Shown here in pieces: positions 8,198 to 16,770 of a stretch of 64,000 bases of DNA. A program made the translations under genes and the position numbers. Below the pieces are notes generated by a model that did not search any database, was not told the origin of the DNA, and worked only from the letters and a program-made list of their open reading frames with translations. Numbering within the stretch: the first letter of the stretch is position 1; every line of letters starts with the position of its first letter. Source of the stretch: Chryseobacterium luteum. GTDB taxonomy: Bacteria; Bacteroidota; Bacteroidia; Flavobacteriales; Weeksellaceae. The DNA is taken from the NCBI RefSeq assembly GCF_000737785.1, contig NZ_JPRO01000013.1:1-64000 (forward strand). Reading direction: 5' to 3'.

Positions 8198-8923
8198 ATG
8201 AAAAAATTAATGAATTCATCAGTTCTAAAGGCACTATCGATTATGTTCGTTTTAGGCCTGAATTTTACAGCAGCAAACGCACAGCAGAAAAAAACTACAC
8301 TGATCAATCCGGATGATGCTGTTTTCTTATTTGTCGACCATCAGAGTGGTTTGGTGCAGACCGTTCACAGTATGCCGGTTGGTGATTTAAGAAGAAATCT
8401 TACCGCTCTTGCAAAAGCATCCCAATTGTTGCATATTCCTGCGATTTATACTGCATCCGTTCCGACAGGACCAAACGGCCCTACACTGCCTGAGGTAAAA
8501 GACAATGCCCCAAGTGCAAAGTATGTTATCCGCCAGGGAGAAATTAATGCCTGGGATAGCAAAGAATTTGTTAATGCGGTTAAAGCTACCGGTAAGAAGA
8601 CCCTTATTATTTCCGGTATGTGGACCAGCGTATGTGTGGTGTATCCTGCCTTGTCTGCCCTTGGAGAAGGCTATACTGTATATGCAGTTGCTGATGCCAG
8701 CGGAGATATCACGCCTGAAGCACATAATCTGGCTATGCTACGCCTGACCCAGGCAGGCGCTATTCCGGTAACTGCCGGTGCGGTGCTTCCTGAATTGATG
8801 AAAGACTGGAGAAGAAAAGAGGCCGGAGATTTTGCCAAAATACTGGCAGAAATGGTACCTAATTTCCAAGCTGTTATCGAACAATACAATAAAGCCCAGG
8901 AAGTTGCAAAATCAGAAAAATAA
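8198..8923 (+). CDS. Isochorismatase family cysteine hydrolase, exported
   Basis: 241 residues with a signal peptide (cleavage near NAQQ). The rest is a YcaC-like isochorismatase fold: Asp47 in FLFVDHQSG and the nucleophile Cys146 in MWTSVCVVYPA are the catalytic positions, and the ATGKKTLIISG strand and ADASGD loop are typical. YcaC-like enzymes hydrolyse amides or related bonds; the true substrate is unknown. A signal peptide is uncommon for this family outside Bacteroidota. It lies divergent to the Crp/Fnr gene and ends at a terminator (8972-9004). Confidence 0.9.
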   Translation: MKKLMNSSVLKALSIMFVLGLNFTAANAQQKKTTLINPDDAVFLFVDHQSGLVQTVHSMPVGDLRRNLTALAKASQLLHIPAIYTASVPTGPNGPTLPEVKDNAPSAKYVIRQGEINAWDSKEFVNAVKATGKKTLIISGMWTSVCVVYPALSALGEGYTVYAVADASGDITPEAHNLAMLRLTQAGAIPVTAGAVLPELMKDWRRKEAGDFAKILAEMVPNFQAVIEQYNKAQEVAKSEK

Positions 8924-8971
8924 ATAAGTGGCCCTGTATTCTAATGATGCATTAAATACCAAGCCAATAAG

Positions 8972-9004
8972 AAAAGGTTGTTCCTCAAAAAGCAACCTTT
9001 TTTT
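8972..9004 (+). terminator. Intrinsic terminator after the isochorismatase-like gene
   Basis: Stem AAAAGGTTG / CAACCTTTT with a 12-nt loop, followed by T residues. Confidence 0.8.
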
Positions 9005-9069
9005 AACCTCTATTGTAATTATAATACGGCTTAAGTCCAATACCAATTTTATATTAAAAAGACATAAAT

Positions 9070-9390
9070 ATGATACAATTATTAAAGAAAGAAGACCAGT
9101 TTAACAGAACCATATTCAATGGTAATTTTATTGCAAACAAACCAGCAGCTAGTGGAACAAAAGATAATGTCAAACCTTATTCCAGTCTATTTTACTGGAG
9201 TCACGCACGAGCAATTGACCAATGTGAGTTTGGATTGCATCCGCACGAAGGGTTTGAAATAATGACTTTATTTAGAAGGAAATGTAGCACATTACGACAC
9301 GATGGCTCCGTAACTGACAAAATATCATTCATATTATCCAAACTAAAGAGACTGTCTCAAAAGTATCTCCTCTCTCGGACTCCTGTCTGA
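9070..9390 (+). pseudogene. Pirin family protein, truncated and frameshifted
   Basis: Residues 1-68 match the pirin N-terminus, with the cupin metal motif HPHEGFEIMT. At about 9268-9274 the frame changes: the expected continuation LEGNVAHYDT is encoded in the next frame (9272-9301) and soon meets a stop. The remaining two thirds of the gene are absent and a 108-bp MITE-like element follows at 9344. The gene is dead. Intact pirins of this type are iron-dependent cupins, often next to isochorismatase-like hydrolases and Crp/Fnr regulators as here. Confidence 0.8.
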
Positions 9391-9451
9391 CAATTTTTGC
9401 TATTTAGGAGATTCTAAGAGTAGTATTTTACCTTTTGAGACAGCCTCTTTA
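9344..9451. mobile_element. MITE-like element or insertion sequence remnant
   Basis: Two inverted copies of a 20-bp terminus, TAAAGAGACTGTCTCAAAAG at 9344-9363 and the complement of TAAAGAGGCTGTCTCAAAAG at 9432-9451, differ at one position and enclose 68 bp without coding capacity. GAGGCTGTCTCAAAA-type ends occur on Bacteroidota insertion sequences, so this is probably an internally deleted, non-autonomous derivative. It sits at the point where the pirin gene breaks off. A transcription-terminator role is also possible because the ends pair strongly. Confidence 0.65.
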
Positions 9452-9469
9452 ATTTTTCAATTTTAAAAT

Positions 9470-10026
9470 TTAATTTTCCTTCTTTTTATATTCTTCAATT
9501 TTTTTAAACTGATGATAAGATTCTTTCAGGCTGTGCAATTGTTCCGAAACAATTTTTTCACTTTTTTCGCAAAGATCTCCGCTGTCAAAGGCCTTTTGAT
9601 AAGCTTCTATCGCTGCTCTTTCCCCAAATACCACATTTCCCAGCGTAGATTCTTCAATATTTCCTATAGTAAATGAATTTTTAATATCAATCCATGTTCT
9701 GTGGGCTCCTGCCACGAAGTGGAATCGTCAGGAGTTCCGTTCTTTTCAGTAATTAGATTGATCAGTTCATTTTTCATAACTTTTGATTGAGAGATCATCC
9801 GGTCATATTCATCTTTTATATCAGGATACATTTCGGCGAAAAGGAGATTGTCTTTTAAAATCAACGAGATACGATTAAGATTAGCTAAATGTTTTTTAGA
9901 GTTTGAAGATTGCTTTATTATTGACAATATGCCCTTGGAAATCTGCAAAATCTCCCGAAGCCATCGGTCTAAAATTTGTAAAGGGGGCAGCTTACAGCTC
10001 TCCAGATAAGGGATATTGTGCATCAC
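9470..10026 (-). pseudogene. DUF2383 (PA2169 family) protein, frameshifted
   Basis: Two minus-strand frames join into one protein. The upstream part (10026 to about 9712) ends ...NGTPDDSTS, the downstream part (about 9712 to 9470) continues VAGAHRTWIDIKNSF. One added base at about 9710-9722 would restore a continuous DUF2383 four-helix-bundle domain (GERAAIEAYQKAF, EQLHSLKESYHQFKKIEEY). Function of the family is unknown; related proteins are often stress-induced. The N-terminal boundary is unsure because the first ~45 residues do not look typical. Confidence 0.65.
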
Positions 10027-10290
10027 AACAAATATCTTCTATGGTGTTATGTATCTGGAGGATAAATTAGATGAAGAGGATTTAGAAGAATTAAATTAAA
10101 GTATAAAGGAGAAATTGAAAATTTTACTTTTAAATTGAATTCATTAAAAAATTCAGAACACACAATTTTATTGTAGGCTAAACTTTTTGTAATGTTATTT
10201 TAAGCGTTTGAAACAATCAAAGTTGACATAGTTGGACTTTAGTTTACTCCGATTGTCTTTACATCGAAACTGCTGTTATATGCTGTTTTT
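10027..10290. other. Intergenic stretch with a possible gene remnant and repeat copy B
   Basis: A plus-strand frame around 10049-10099 encodes MYLEDKLDEEDLEELN then a stop, which reads like the tail of a lost gene, but the frame is closed shortly upstream. Repeat copy B lies at 10197-10260. Confidence 0.4.
10197..10260 (+). repeat. Dispersed 64-bp imperfect palindrome, copy B
   Basis: Same length and orientation as 1512-1575, with 11 mismatches. It ends 30 bp before the stop codon of the minus-strand serine hydrolase gene. Confidence 0.7.
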
Positions 10291-11346
10291 TTAGTTTATA
10301 TTGATGTCGTCATACAAGTTATCAACTACTTTTTCTAAAATTTCTCCTGTTTCATTAAAGCTGGTATTTGTCAATATGGATATCCCTATATTTTGTTTAG
10401 GATAAATCACAAACCAATTCTGCATTCCGTATATACCTCCGTGATGTCTATAAATTAATTGATTATCATTTTCTATGATGTACCAATGATAGCCTTCCCA
10501 AAAATCAGCACCTTCTTTATATAATTTTTTATGAGATTCGTTTACAATAGGATTCAAGTTGTCTAGTTGCAATTTCATATATTTCACTAAATCAGTAGTC
10601 GTAGAGTGCAATCCTGAAATTCCGCCCCATAAAGTTCTGTTGAAATTAGGCATTAACTCGTTTTTATCGTTATAACCTTTTACCAATCTTGTTCTATCAT
10701 TTTCATTGAGTGTAAACTTGGTTTGGTGCATTTTATTTGGTTTCAAAACAAATTCAATGACCAATTCGTCAAAAGGTTTTTGATACACTTTTTCAAGTAT
10801 ATAAGCTGTCAACTCTGGAGCTGTGTTTGAATAGAAATATATTTCTCCAGGTTTCGTTTCAATTTTGATGAGTTTTAATCCTTCAAAAAAAGCCTTTTTA
10901 TTTTCGCTTTTTATAGGCAAATTAGGAAATCCACTGGTATGGGTGATGAGGTGTTTGATTTTTATAGGTTCACCTTTGAATTCTAAATTGGTATAAGGTT
11001 CGTCAAGATAGATTCTAATATCATCATCTAAATTTATTTTTTTATCAAGTACGGCTTTAGCGGCTACATAACCTGTAAAAGTTTTAGTTACAGAAGCTAA
11101 TTCATAAAGTGTAGAATCGTTGGGTTTGTTTCCTTTTCCGATGGTTAATTCTCCAAAATGTTTTATGGTGGCTTCTCCATCTTTAAACACTGCAACGGAA
11201 ACAGAATGAAATCTTTTGTCCTCTAATAACTGAAGAGCATTTTTTGTAATCGCATTTTCAACATTTTGTTTATTGATTGAATGAGCACTTTTACACCCAA
11301 GTAAGGCAAAAAATAAAATAAAGGTTACATATTTTATTGTCATCAT
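10291..11346 (-). CDS. Serine hydrolase, beta-lactamase/class C family lipoprotein
   Basis: 351 residues. A lipoprotein signal ends at LLGC (Cys18). The serine-hydrolase fold shows the SxxK motif SVTK at 85-88 (nucleophile Ser85, base Lys88), the YxN motif YSN at 172-174 and HHGG at 301-304 in the third position. THTSGFPNLP is also typical. Members act as D-Ala-D-Ala peptidases, esterases or amidases; few are true beta-lactamases, so antibiotic resistance should not be assumed. Likely located on the periplasmic side of a membrane. It stands alone; the AraC gene upstream is separated by a terminator. Confidence 0.92.
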   Translation of the reverse strand: MMTIKYVTFILFFALLGCKSAHSINKQNVENAITKNALQLLEDKRFHSVSVAVFKDGEATIKHFGELTIGKGNKPNDSTLYELASVTKTFTGYVAAKAVLDKKINLDDDIRIYLDEPYTNLEFKGEPIKIKHLITHTSGFPNLPIKSENKKAFFEGLKLIKIETKPGEIYFYSNTAPELTAYILEKVYQKPFDELVIEFVLKPNKMHQTKFTLNENDRTRLVKGYNDKNELMPNFNRTLWGGISGLHSTTTDLVKYMKLQLDNLNPIVNESHKKLYKEGADFWEGYHWYIIENDNQLIYRHHGGIYGMQNWFVIYPKQNIGISILTNTSFNETGEILEKVVDNLYDDININ

Positions 11347-11425
11347 TTATAGTTTCTAAGTTTTAAATTAACATTCATAATCTGATGCAAATATGCTGTA
11401 GAGAATTTTGAAAAAAGTCCGCGTA

Positions 11426-11465
11426 AAAAAAGTCGGACTCATTTTAATGAATAAAATGAGTCCGA
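11426..11465 (-). terminator. Strong intrinsic terminator of the AraC-type gene
   Basis: Perfect 14-bp stem TCGGACTCATTTTA / TAAAATGAGTCCGA (11433-11446 and 11452-11465) with a 5-nt loop. On the minus strand a run of seven Ts follows directly. Confidence 0.9.
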
Positions 11466-11508
11466 TTATTTACAAATCAAAGTTCGGATTTTTACAATTG
11501 ATTAATTA

Positions 11509-12647
11509 TCAACTGTTTCTAAATGCTGTTGGCGTTTGATTGGTGTATTTTTTAAATGAAGTATGAAAAGAAGATTTTGAATTGAAACCTACTTCATATA
11601 AGATTTCTAAAACTGTTACCTCTTTTTTTGTGGGATCTTTCAGAATGGTCATTGCTTTTTTAACGCGGTATTCATTCACAAAATCAAAAAAATGCTGATT
11701 GAGGTGATGGTTAATTAAAACAGACAACTCACGAACGGGAATTTTCACCTGATGCGCCAATTGCTGAATGGTTAAGGAGGGGTCTAAAAAAGGTTCTTTT
11801 TCAACCATGAAATTTTTAAGCTGTGCGATCTGAAAACTTTTTGTTTCGTCGGTCTTATTTTCAGCTTCAAGAGTTTCAGTAAAATCTTTTGTTGGCTGTA
11901 AGGTAGAATCAATTCTGCGAAAAAGCTCAGGATAATTTAATGCCTTTAATATAAACCAGCAGGCAGCCAATAAAAACACCGTTCCCGCAACAATATTCAA
12001 CCAGATAAATAGATCTCTATGTTCTGTGTATCTTACTATGTTTTTAAAAATAATACATAAATGAATGACTAAGAAAATCACTGTAAGCTGATACAGCCAT
12101 TTGTACAACAAGGTGTTTGGATTCGTATAGTTTTCCAGATAAATTTTCCTGTATTTTTTAAGGATAAGAAATACGCCAACGATATAAAAGAAATACTGCA
12201 GTTCTCCGATGAGTTGATAAAAAAACATTTCAGGGGAGTGCCAGATACCTTTAAAAAAATCTTCTTTTGTAGCACCTTCTGCAAGATAAAGTCTTGGAAC
12301 CAAAATTAAATTGGCAACAATGAAAGGAACAAGATGCAGTAAATGCTTTCTTTTTAAGGTAAAATCAGAATAACAAACGGCATTAACGTAAAGATAAAAA
12401 AGAGGCATTACCAATAAGTAAGCAGATATTTTGAAAGTTTTCAAGTTGTAACTATCAGTAAAATGATGCATGAAAAGTCCGCTGATATCAATTGCATTAA
12501 TAATAAGGAACGCTGCAAACAATCTGTTTTCTAGTTTTCTTTCTGTCTTTACCATTAACAAAAATACAGCAAGTAACAGCGATATAAAAGCGGCAATTGC
12601 TTTTTTAATAGGATTTAAGTAATAAAAATAGGATTGTTAATAATCAT
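11509..12647 (-). CDS. AraC family regulator with N-terminal membrane domain (probable frameshift near the start)
   Basis: The in-frame part (from 12561) has several membrane spans (residues ~8-205) followed by a linker and a C-terminal AraC double helix-turn-helix (LTIQQLAHQVKIPVRELSVLIN and VLEILYEVGFNSKSSFHTSFKKYT). No ATG begins this frame. Upstream the same frame encodes YYLNPIKKAIAAFISLLLA, a first membrane span typical of this family, while the only good ATG (12647) reads MIINNPIF in the neighbouring frame. One extra A in the A5 run at 12624-12628 would join both into about 379 residues. So the N-terminus is either frameshifted or wrongly sequenced. Signal and targets unknown; the neighbouring serine hydrolase is a candidate. 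Confidence 0.85.
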
Positions 12648-12710
12648 TTTTCAAATATTGTATTTTGATTATGTTTTCATCACTTAAAAACAATTATTTC
12701 ATTAAATAAA

Positions 12711-12742
12711 AATGGCGCCAACTGTCTTTAGTTGGCGCCATT
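12711..12742 (-). terminator. Terminator of tRNA-Arg
   Basis: Perfect 13-bp stem AATGGCGCCAACT / AGTTGGCGCCATT around a 6-nt loop. On the minus strand it follows the tRNA 3' end by 10 nt and is followed by TTTTTATTT. Confidence 0.85.
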
Positions 12743-12752
12743 GGCAAATTTG

Positions 12753-12826
12753 TGACCTCGACAGGATTCAAACCTGTAACCTTCTGAGCCGTAATCAGAT
12801 GCGCTATTCAGTTGCGCCACGAGGCC
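12753..12826 (-). tRNA. tRNA-Arg, anticodon ACG
   Basis: 74 nt fold into a complete cloverleaf: acceptor GGCCTCG / CGAGGTC (one G-U), D stem GCGC / GCGC, anticodon stem TCTGA / TCAGA with loop TTACGGC (anticodon ACG), and T stem ACAGG / CCTGT with loop TTTGAAT. The 3' CCA is not encoded. Confidence 0.95.
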
Positions 12827-12885
12827 GTTGTTTCCTTGTTGTTTTAAGGTTTGCAAATATAGCACTTTTTTCCGTTCTTTGAAAG

Positions 12886-13932
12886 ATGAAACAGACAATT
12901 TTACTTTTATTTACAGTTATAGCGCTAATATCCTGTAAAAGAGAACAAAAAAATTCGTCCTCAGACTGGACTCATCTATCAAACCGCACCCAGTTTAAAG
13001 AACATGATGGTATCCTGGAAATCAAATCGGGAAATTTTACCTATAATTTTAAATCCGGTCAGACTCCGTTTAAGAAAATTATTCTTTTAAATGCAAGTAT
13101 GGCAGGATATATTTCTGAGTTGGGAGCCGAAAATCTTATTGTTGGAGTTTCAAGTCCGGAATATATTTACTCGGATAAAATTCAAAACCTTTTAAAGTCC
13201 GGGAAAATCCAGAATGTAGGAAGCGAGCAGAAATATGATGTAGAAAAGATCATTTCCATGAAACCGGATGCTGTTTTTACCAATTATATTGCAAGTTTCG
13301 ACAATGCTTACCAGCTCCTGAAAAACAACGGAATCCAGGTGGTTTTCCTGGATGAGTATATGGAACAGCTTCCGCTGGAAAAAACAGCGTATATAAAGCT
13401 CTTTGGGGAATTCCTCGGAAAAGAAAAAGAAGCAGAGGCCAAATACGAAGAAGTTGAGAAAAATTATAATCAGCTGAAGCAGCTGGCATTAAAAGCAAAA
13501 GACAAACCTGTAGTATTGGCCAACGAAATGTACGGAGATGTATGGTATCTGCCGGGTGGAAAAACATCAGTGGCAAATTATATTACAGATGCCAACGCTT
13601 CCTACATTATGAAAGACAATAAGGAAGAAAAATCCCTGACCATGAGTTTTGAAGAAGTCTATGCCAAGTCAGCAGGCGTACAGTACTGGGTGAATGCAGG
13701 AAACCATGTTTCAAAAAAAGAAATGCTGGTTACAAATCCTTTCTACGCAAAACTGGATGTATTCAATAAAGGGAAAATTTATACAGTGGCAGGAAAAGAA
13801 AAACAGAAAGCCAATGACTTTTTCGAAAGTGGTGCCGTACGGGCCGATCTTGTCCTGAAAGATTACATCAGGATCTTCCATCCCGAACTTCTTCCGGAAT
13901 ATCAGCTTACCTACATGAAAGAGCTTCAATAA
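12886..13932 (+). CDS. ABC transporter substrate-binding lipoprotein (metal-chelate/cobalamin type)
   Basis: 348 residues. Lipobox LISC gives lipidated Cys17. The mature part is a class III periplasmic binding protein (FecB/BtuF-like): IILLNASMAGYISELGAENLIVGV, the helix backbone, MKPDAVFTNYIASFDNAYQLLKNNGIQVVFLDEYMEQLPLEKTAYI and ADLVLKDYIRIFHPELL are family features. It would capture an iron-siderophore, haem or corrinoid complex for a permease. No permease or ATPase genes are adjacent, so the partners are elsewhere. Ligand not determinable. Confidence 0.88.
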   Translation: MKQTILLLFTVIALISCKREQKNSSSDWTHLSNRTQFKEHDGILEIKSGNFTYNFKSGQTPFKKIILLNASMAGYISELGAENLIVGVSSPEYIYSDKIQNLLKSGKIQNVGSEQKYDVEKIISMKPDAVFTNYIASFDNAYQLLKNNGIQVVFLDEYMEQLPLEKTAYIKLFGEFLGKEKEAEAKYEEVEKNYNQLKQLALKAKDKPVVLANEMYGDVWYLPGGKTSVANYITDANASYIMKDNKEEKSLTMSFEEVYAKSAGVQYWVNAGNHVSKKEMLVTNPFYAKLDVFNKGKIYTVAGKEKQKANDFFESGAVRADLVLKDYIRIFHPELLPEYQLTYMKELQ

Positions 13933-13947
13933 CTCAGACGAATTGTT

Positions 13948-13955
13948 TATTTTTG
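13948..13955 (+). promoter_or_regulatory. TAnnTTTG box upstream of mtgA
   Basis: TATTTTTG, 22 bp before the ATG at 13978, fits the Bacteroidota -7 element. No good -33 TTTG is seen at the expected spacing. Confidence 0.45.
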
Positions 13956-13977
13956 CAATTCCTTTTTACAATAAATT

Positions 13978-14622
13978 ATGTGGAAAAAAATTAAACAGCT
14001 TATTTTCATCGTTCTTGTTCTGAATGTGGTATTCATTATCTGGGGCCGGTTTTTCAATCCGCCTATTACCATCACGCAGATTGGAGGTCTTTTTGAATTC
14101 GGAAAGCTGCACAGGGATTATATTTCCTACGACGAAATGGGAAATAATGTCAAAAAAGCAGTGATAGCATCTGAAGACCAGAAATTCTTTGACCACAACG
14201 GGTTTGATTATACTGCGATTGAGAAGGCGATGAAGAATAATGAGAAAGGAAAGAAGATCCGCGGTGGAAGCACCATTTCCCAGCAGACAGCAAAAAATGT
14301 CTTTCTGTGGCAGGGAAGAAGCTGGTTCAGAAAAGGACTGGAAGCGATGTATACCTTCATTATTGAGAAGGTCTGGAGCAAAGATATTATTCTGGAAAGA
14401 TATCTCAATTCTATTGAAATGGGGCAGGGCGTATTCGGTGTGGAGGCTGCTGCCCAGTATTATTTTGGAAAACCGTCTAAGGATTTAAGTGCCTCGGATG
14501 CAGCATGGATTGCTGCCGTACTGCCTAATCCCAAGAAATATGATCCTAAAAATCCATCTCCTTATTTAAGAAAGAAACACAATTGGATCATGAGACAGAT
14601 GAGGAATGTGAGTTTGAAATAG
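13978..14622 (+). CDS. mtgA: Monofunctional biosynthetic peptidoglycan transglycosylase
   Basis: 214 residues with one N-terminal membrane anchor (about 7-24). The GT51 domain shows the active-site motif EDQKFFDHNGFD with catalytic Glu66, then GGSTISQQTAKNVFLWQGRSWFRKGLEA and EKVWSKDIILERYLNSIEMGQGVFGVEAA, all canonical. It polymerises lipid II into glycan strands at the outer face of the inner membrane. Length matches MtgA. No penicillin-binding domain is attached. Confidence 0.96.
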   Translation: MWKKIKQLIFIVLVLNVVFIIWGRFFNPPITITQIGGLFEFGKLHRDYISYDEMGNNVKKAVIASEDQKFFDHNGFDYTAIEKAMKNNEKGKKIRGGSTISQQTAKNVFLWQGRSWFRKGLEAMYTFIIEKVWSKDIILERYLNSIEMGQGVFGVEAAAQYYFGKPSKDLSASDAAWIAAVLPNPKKYDPKNPSPYLRKKHNWIMRQMRNVSLK

Positions 14623-14635
14623 TATCTTTGTCCCA

Positions 14636-16663
14636 ATGAAATTTTTTAATTCCAGCACAAATTTTGAATCAGTTCTTAAAAAATATTTTTCTTTTAAGAA
14701 TGAGACTATTTCTTTAGAGCCCTTTGCCGAGTTTTTAGAAGGCGTTAAAAGGGCGGATTTTACAACTGTTCTTAATTTTCTGAGAAATAATCCTGTTTTT
14801 GCCGGGAATTTTAAAAATTATATTCATCATATTTTCAAAGAAAGACCTTTCAACCTTTCCCTTACCGAAGCCAATATTCTTTCGGAAAATGCTTTCTTTC
14901 CGGAGCTTAAAAAAAGAATTCTGAACAAAGTGCTGCCGCCTGTAGAACATGAAAAAACAGTGTGGTACATGATTGATAATGTCAGCTTAAGACCTAAGAC
15001 TGATCTGAAATACCTCCAAAATCTCCCTGAAAATGAATTTGATGAATTTTTAGACCTTATCGGAGCTTCAGATTTTATCATCATGCCCAATGTTAAAAAA
15101 GAACTTATCTTCTCTATGAGCATCCTTTCCTGGAGGGTTACCGGGATGGCGATGGAAGTAGAGGTTGTAAGAATGGCTCCTCAGTACAGAAATCTGGACA
15201 ATCCGTTTCTGGCCCTTCAGAACGAGCTGGAAGCACTTACAGAAGACCTGAAAAACGATCCAGGGCTGCAGCTTCACTCCAAAGACAGCCGTTACAAGCA
15301 GATCAAAATTTATACAGAGCATTGTCAGGAATTTGTCAATATTGCTTTTAAAAACTCGGCTAAATACGGAATCTCCGGAAAAATTAACCAGTCGCTGCTT
15401 AAGATCCGTCAGCAGACCGAAAGAATCTATGAAATCGTACAGCTTTTGGTGATTGATAACGAGCAGGATATTACCATAAAATCTAAACAGCTGATTTTTA
15501 ATATACTCAGTTATAAATCCCATAAAAATAATATCGCAGACCTGATCAACGACAGTACACGTCTGATCTCGCACCTGATTACCAACCACACCGCAGAAAC
15601 CGGCACCCATTACATCACCTCTACCCGGAAGGAATATATGACGATGTTCTACAAAGCCAGCGGCGGGGGAATTATTGTAGGGGCACTCTGCGTTCTGAAA
15701 ATGCTTTACGGATACATTCCCGGAAGTGATTTTTCACATGCATTTTTATACTCAATGAACTATGCAATGGGGTTCATTATGATCTATCTGATGGGCTTTA
15801 CACTGGCCACCAAGCAGCCTGCAATGACGGCGGCTACTATGACCAAGGTCCTGTCGGAGGAAGGAAACGGAAAGCGGAATAATACCGAATTTGCCCATCT
15901 CGTATCAAAGCTTTTCAGAAGTCAGTTCATAGCATTTGTAGGGAATGTACTCCTTTCATTTCCGATTGCGCTGGCGATCATTTATGGGCTGGATGTGTTT
16001 TTCTCCCAGAATCTGGCTGTGGAAAGATCAGATAAATTATTGAAAGACCTTGATCCGTTTAAGTCGAAAGCGATACTGCACGCAAGTATTGCAGGATTTT
16101 ACCTGTTTATTTCAGGGATTATTTCAGGAAATATAGGGAACAACTCTGTATTTTATCAGATTCCGGAAAGGATTGCAAAAAACCTTTCTATCAGAAGCTT
16201 TTTAGGTAAAAAAACGGCGAAAAGTTTGTCTAAATATTATGCCAAGAATTGGCCGGGAATTGTTTCCAATTTCTGGTTTGGGGTATTTTTGGGGGCAACA
16301 GCTCCTGTAGGTTTATTTTTCGGTCTGGACCTTGATATCAGGCACATCACCTTTGCTGCCGGGAACTTGGCTTTAGGACTTTACGGAAAAGATTTTTCAG
16401 TGGATTCCTATACCTTCTGGATATCTTTCTTCACCGTTTTTCTGATAGGCTTCTTCAACTTCCTGGTAAGTTTCAGTCTATCTATGTTTTTGGCGTTCAG
16501 ATCAAGAAAAATGAACTTTGGCCAGGTAAGCGGAATTTACAGGGAGATTTTCAGATATTTTGTAAAGCATCCGTTTAAATTTTTCTTCCCGCTGCGTTCA
16601 GGGCTGGATAAAAGGGCGGATGATCTGATGAGCAATACGATCACGAATAAATCTGAGGATTGA
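14636..16663 (+). CDS. Site-specific recombinase family (PF10136) integral membrane protein
   Basis: 675 residues: a soluble helical N-terminal half (about 1-330) followed by six or more membrane spans (about 345-640), including ASGGGIIVGALCVLK, YAMGFIMIYLMGFTLATKQPAMTAATM and ISGIISGNIGNNSVFYQIPERI. This is the pattern of the Gcr/'SpecificRecomb' family. The family name comes from an old report; the membrane architecture makes a recombinase activity doubtful, and nothing around the gene suggests a mobile element. Starts 13 bp after mtgA and ends at a terminator. Confidence 0.85.
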   Translation: MKFFNSSTNFESVLKKYFSFKNETISLEPFAEFLEGVKRADFTTVLNFLRNNPVFAGNFKNYIHHIFKERPFNLSLTEANILSENAFFPELKKRILNKVLPPVEHEKTVWYMIDNVSLRPKTDLKYLQNLPENEFDEFLDLIGASDFIIMPNVKKELIFSMSILSWRVTGMAMEVEVVRMAPQYRNLDNPFLALQNELEALTEDLKNDPGLQLHSKDSRYKQIKIYTEHCQEFVNIAFKNSAKYGISGKINQSLLKIRQQTERIYEIVQLLVIDNEQDITIKSKQLIFNILSYKSHKNNIADLINDSTRLISHLITNHTAETGTHYITSTRKEYMTMFYKASGGGIIVGALCVLKMLYGYIPGSDFSHAFLYSMNYAMGFIMIYLMGFTLATKQPAMTAATMTKVLSEEGNGKRNNTEFAHLVSKLFRSQFIAFVGNVLLSFPIALAIIYGLDVFFSQNLAVERSDKLLKDLDPFKSKAILHASIAGFYLFISGIISGNIGNNSVFYQIPERIAKNLSIRSFLGKKTAKSLSKYYAKNWPGIVSNFWFGVFLGATAPVGLFFGLDLDIRHITFAAGNLALGLYGKDFSVDSYTFWISFFTVFLIGFFNFLVSFSLSMFLAFRSRKMNFGQVSGIYREIFRYFVKHPFKFFFPLRSGLDKRADDLMSNTITNKSED

Positions 16664-16676
16664 TAGCTTAATATTC

Positions 16677-16712
16677 AAAAAACGCTCCGGGAAAGAAGCG
16701 TTTTTATTTTTT
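16677..16712 (+). terminator. Intrinsic terminator after the PF10136 gene
   Basis: Stem AAAAACGCT / AGCGTTTTT with a 10-nt loop and a following T-rich tract. Confidence 0.85.
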
Positions 16713-16770
16713 TAAGATATGCCAGATTGTTTAAGAGATCATAAATCAAAATGGCTGCAGGGTTGTTTTA

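Noticed and set aside
10291..11346. Serine hydrolase as a beta-lactamase resistance gene
   Set aside because: The SxxK/YxN/HHGG pattern fits the broad class C-like peptidase/esterase family; nothing indicates beta-lactam hydrolysis.
14636..16663. 'Site-specific recombinase' gene as evidence of a mobile element
   Set aside because: The protein is a polytopic membrane protein; the family name is historical, and no attachment sites or cargo are seen around it.
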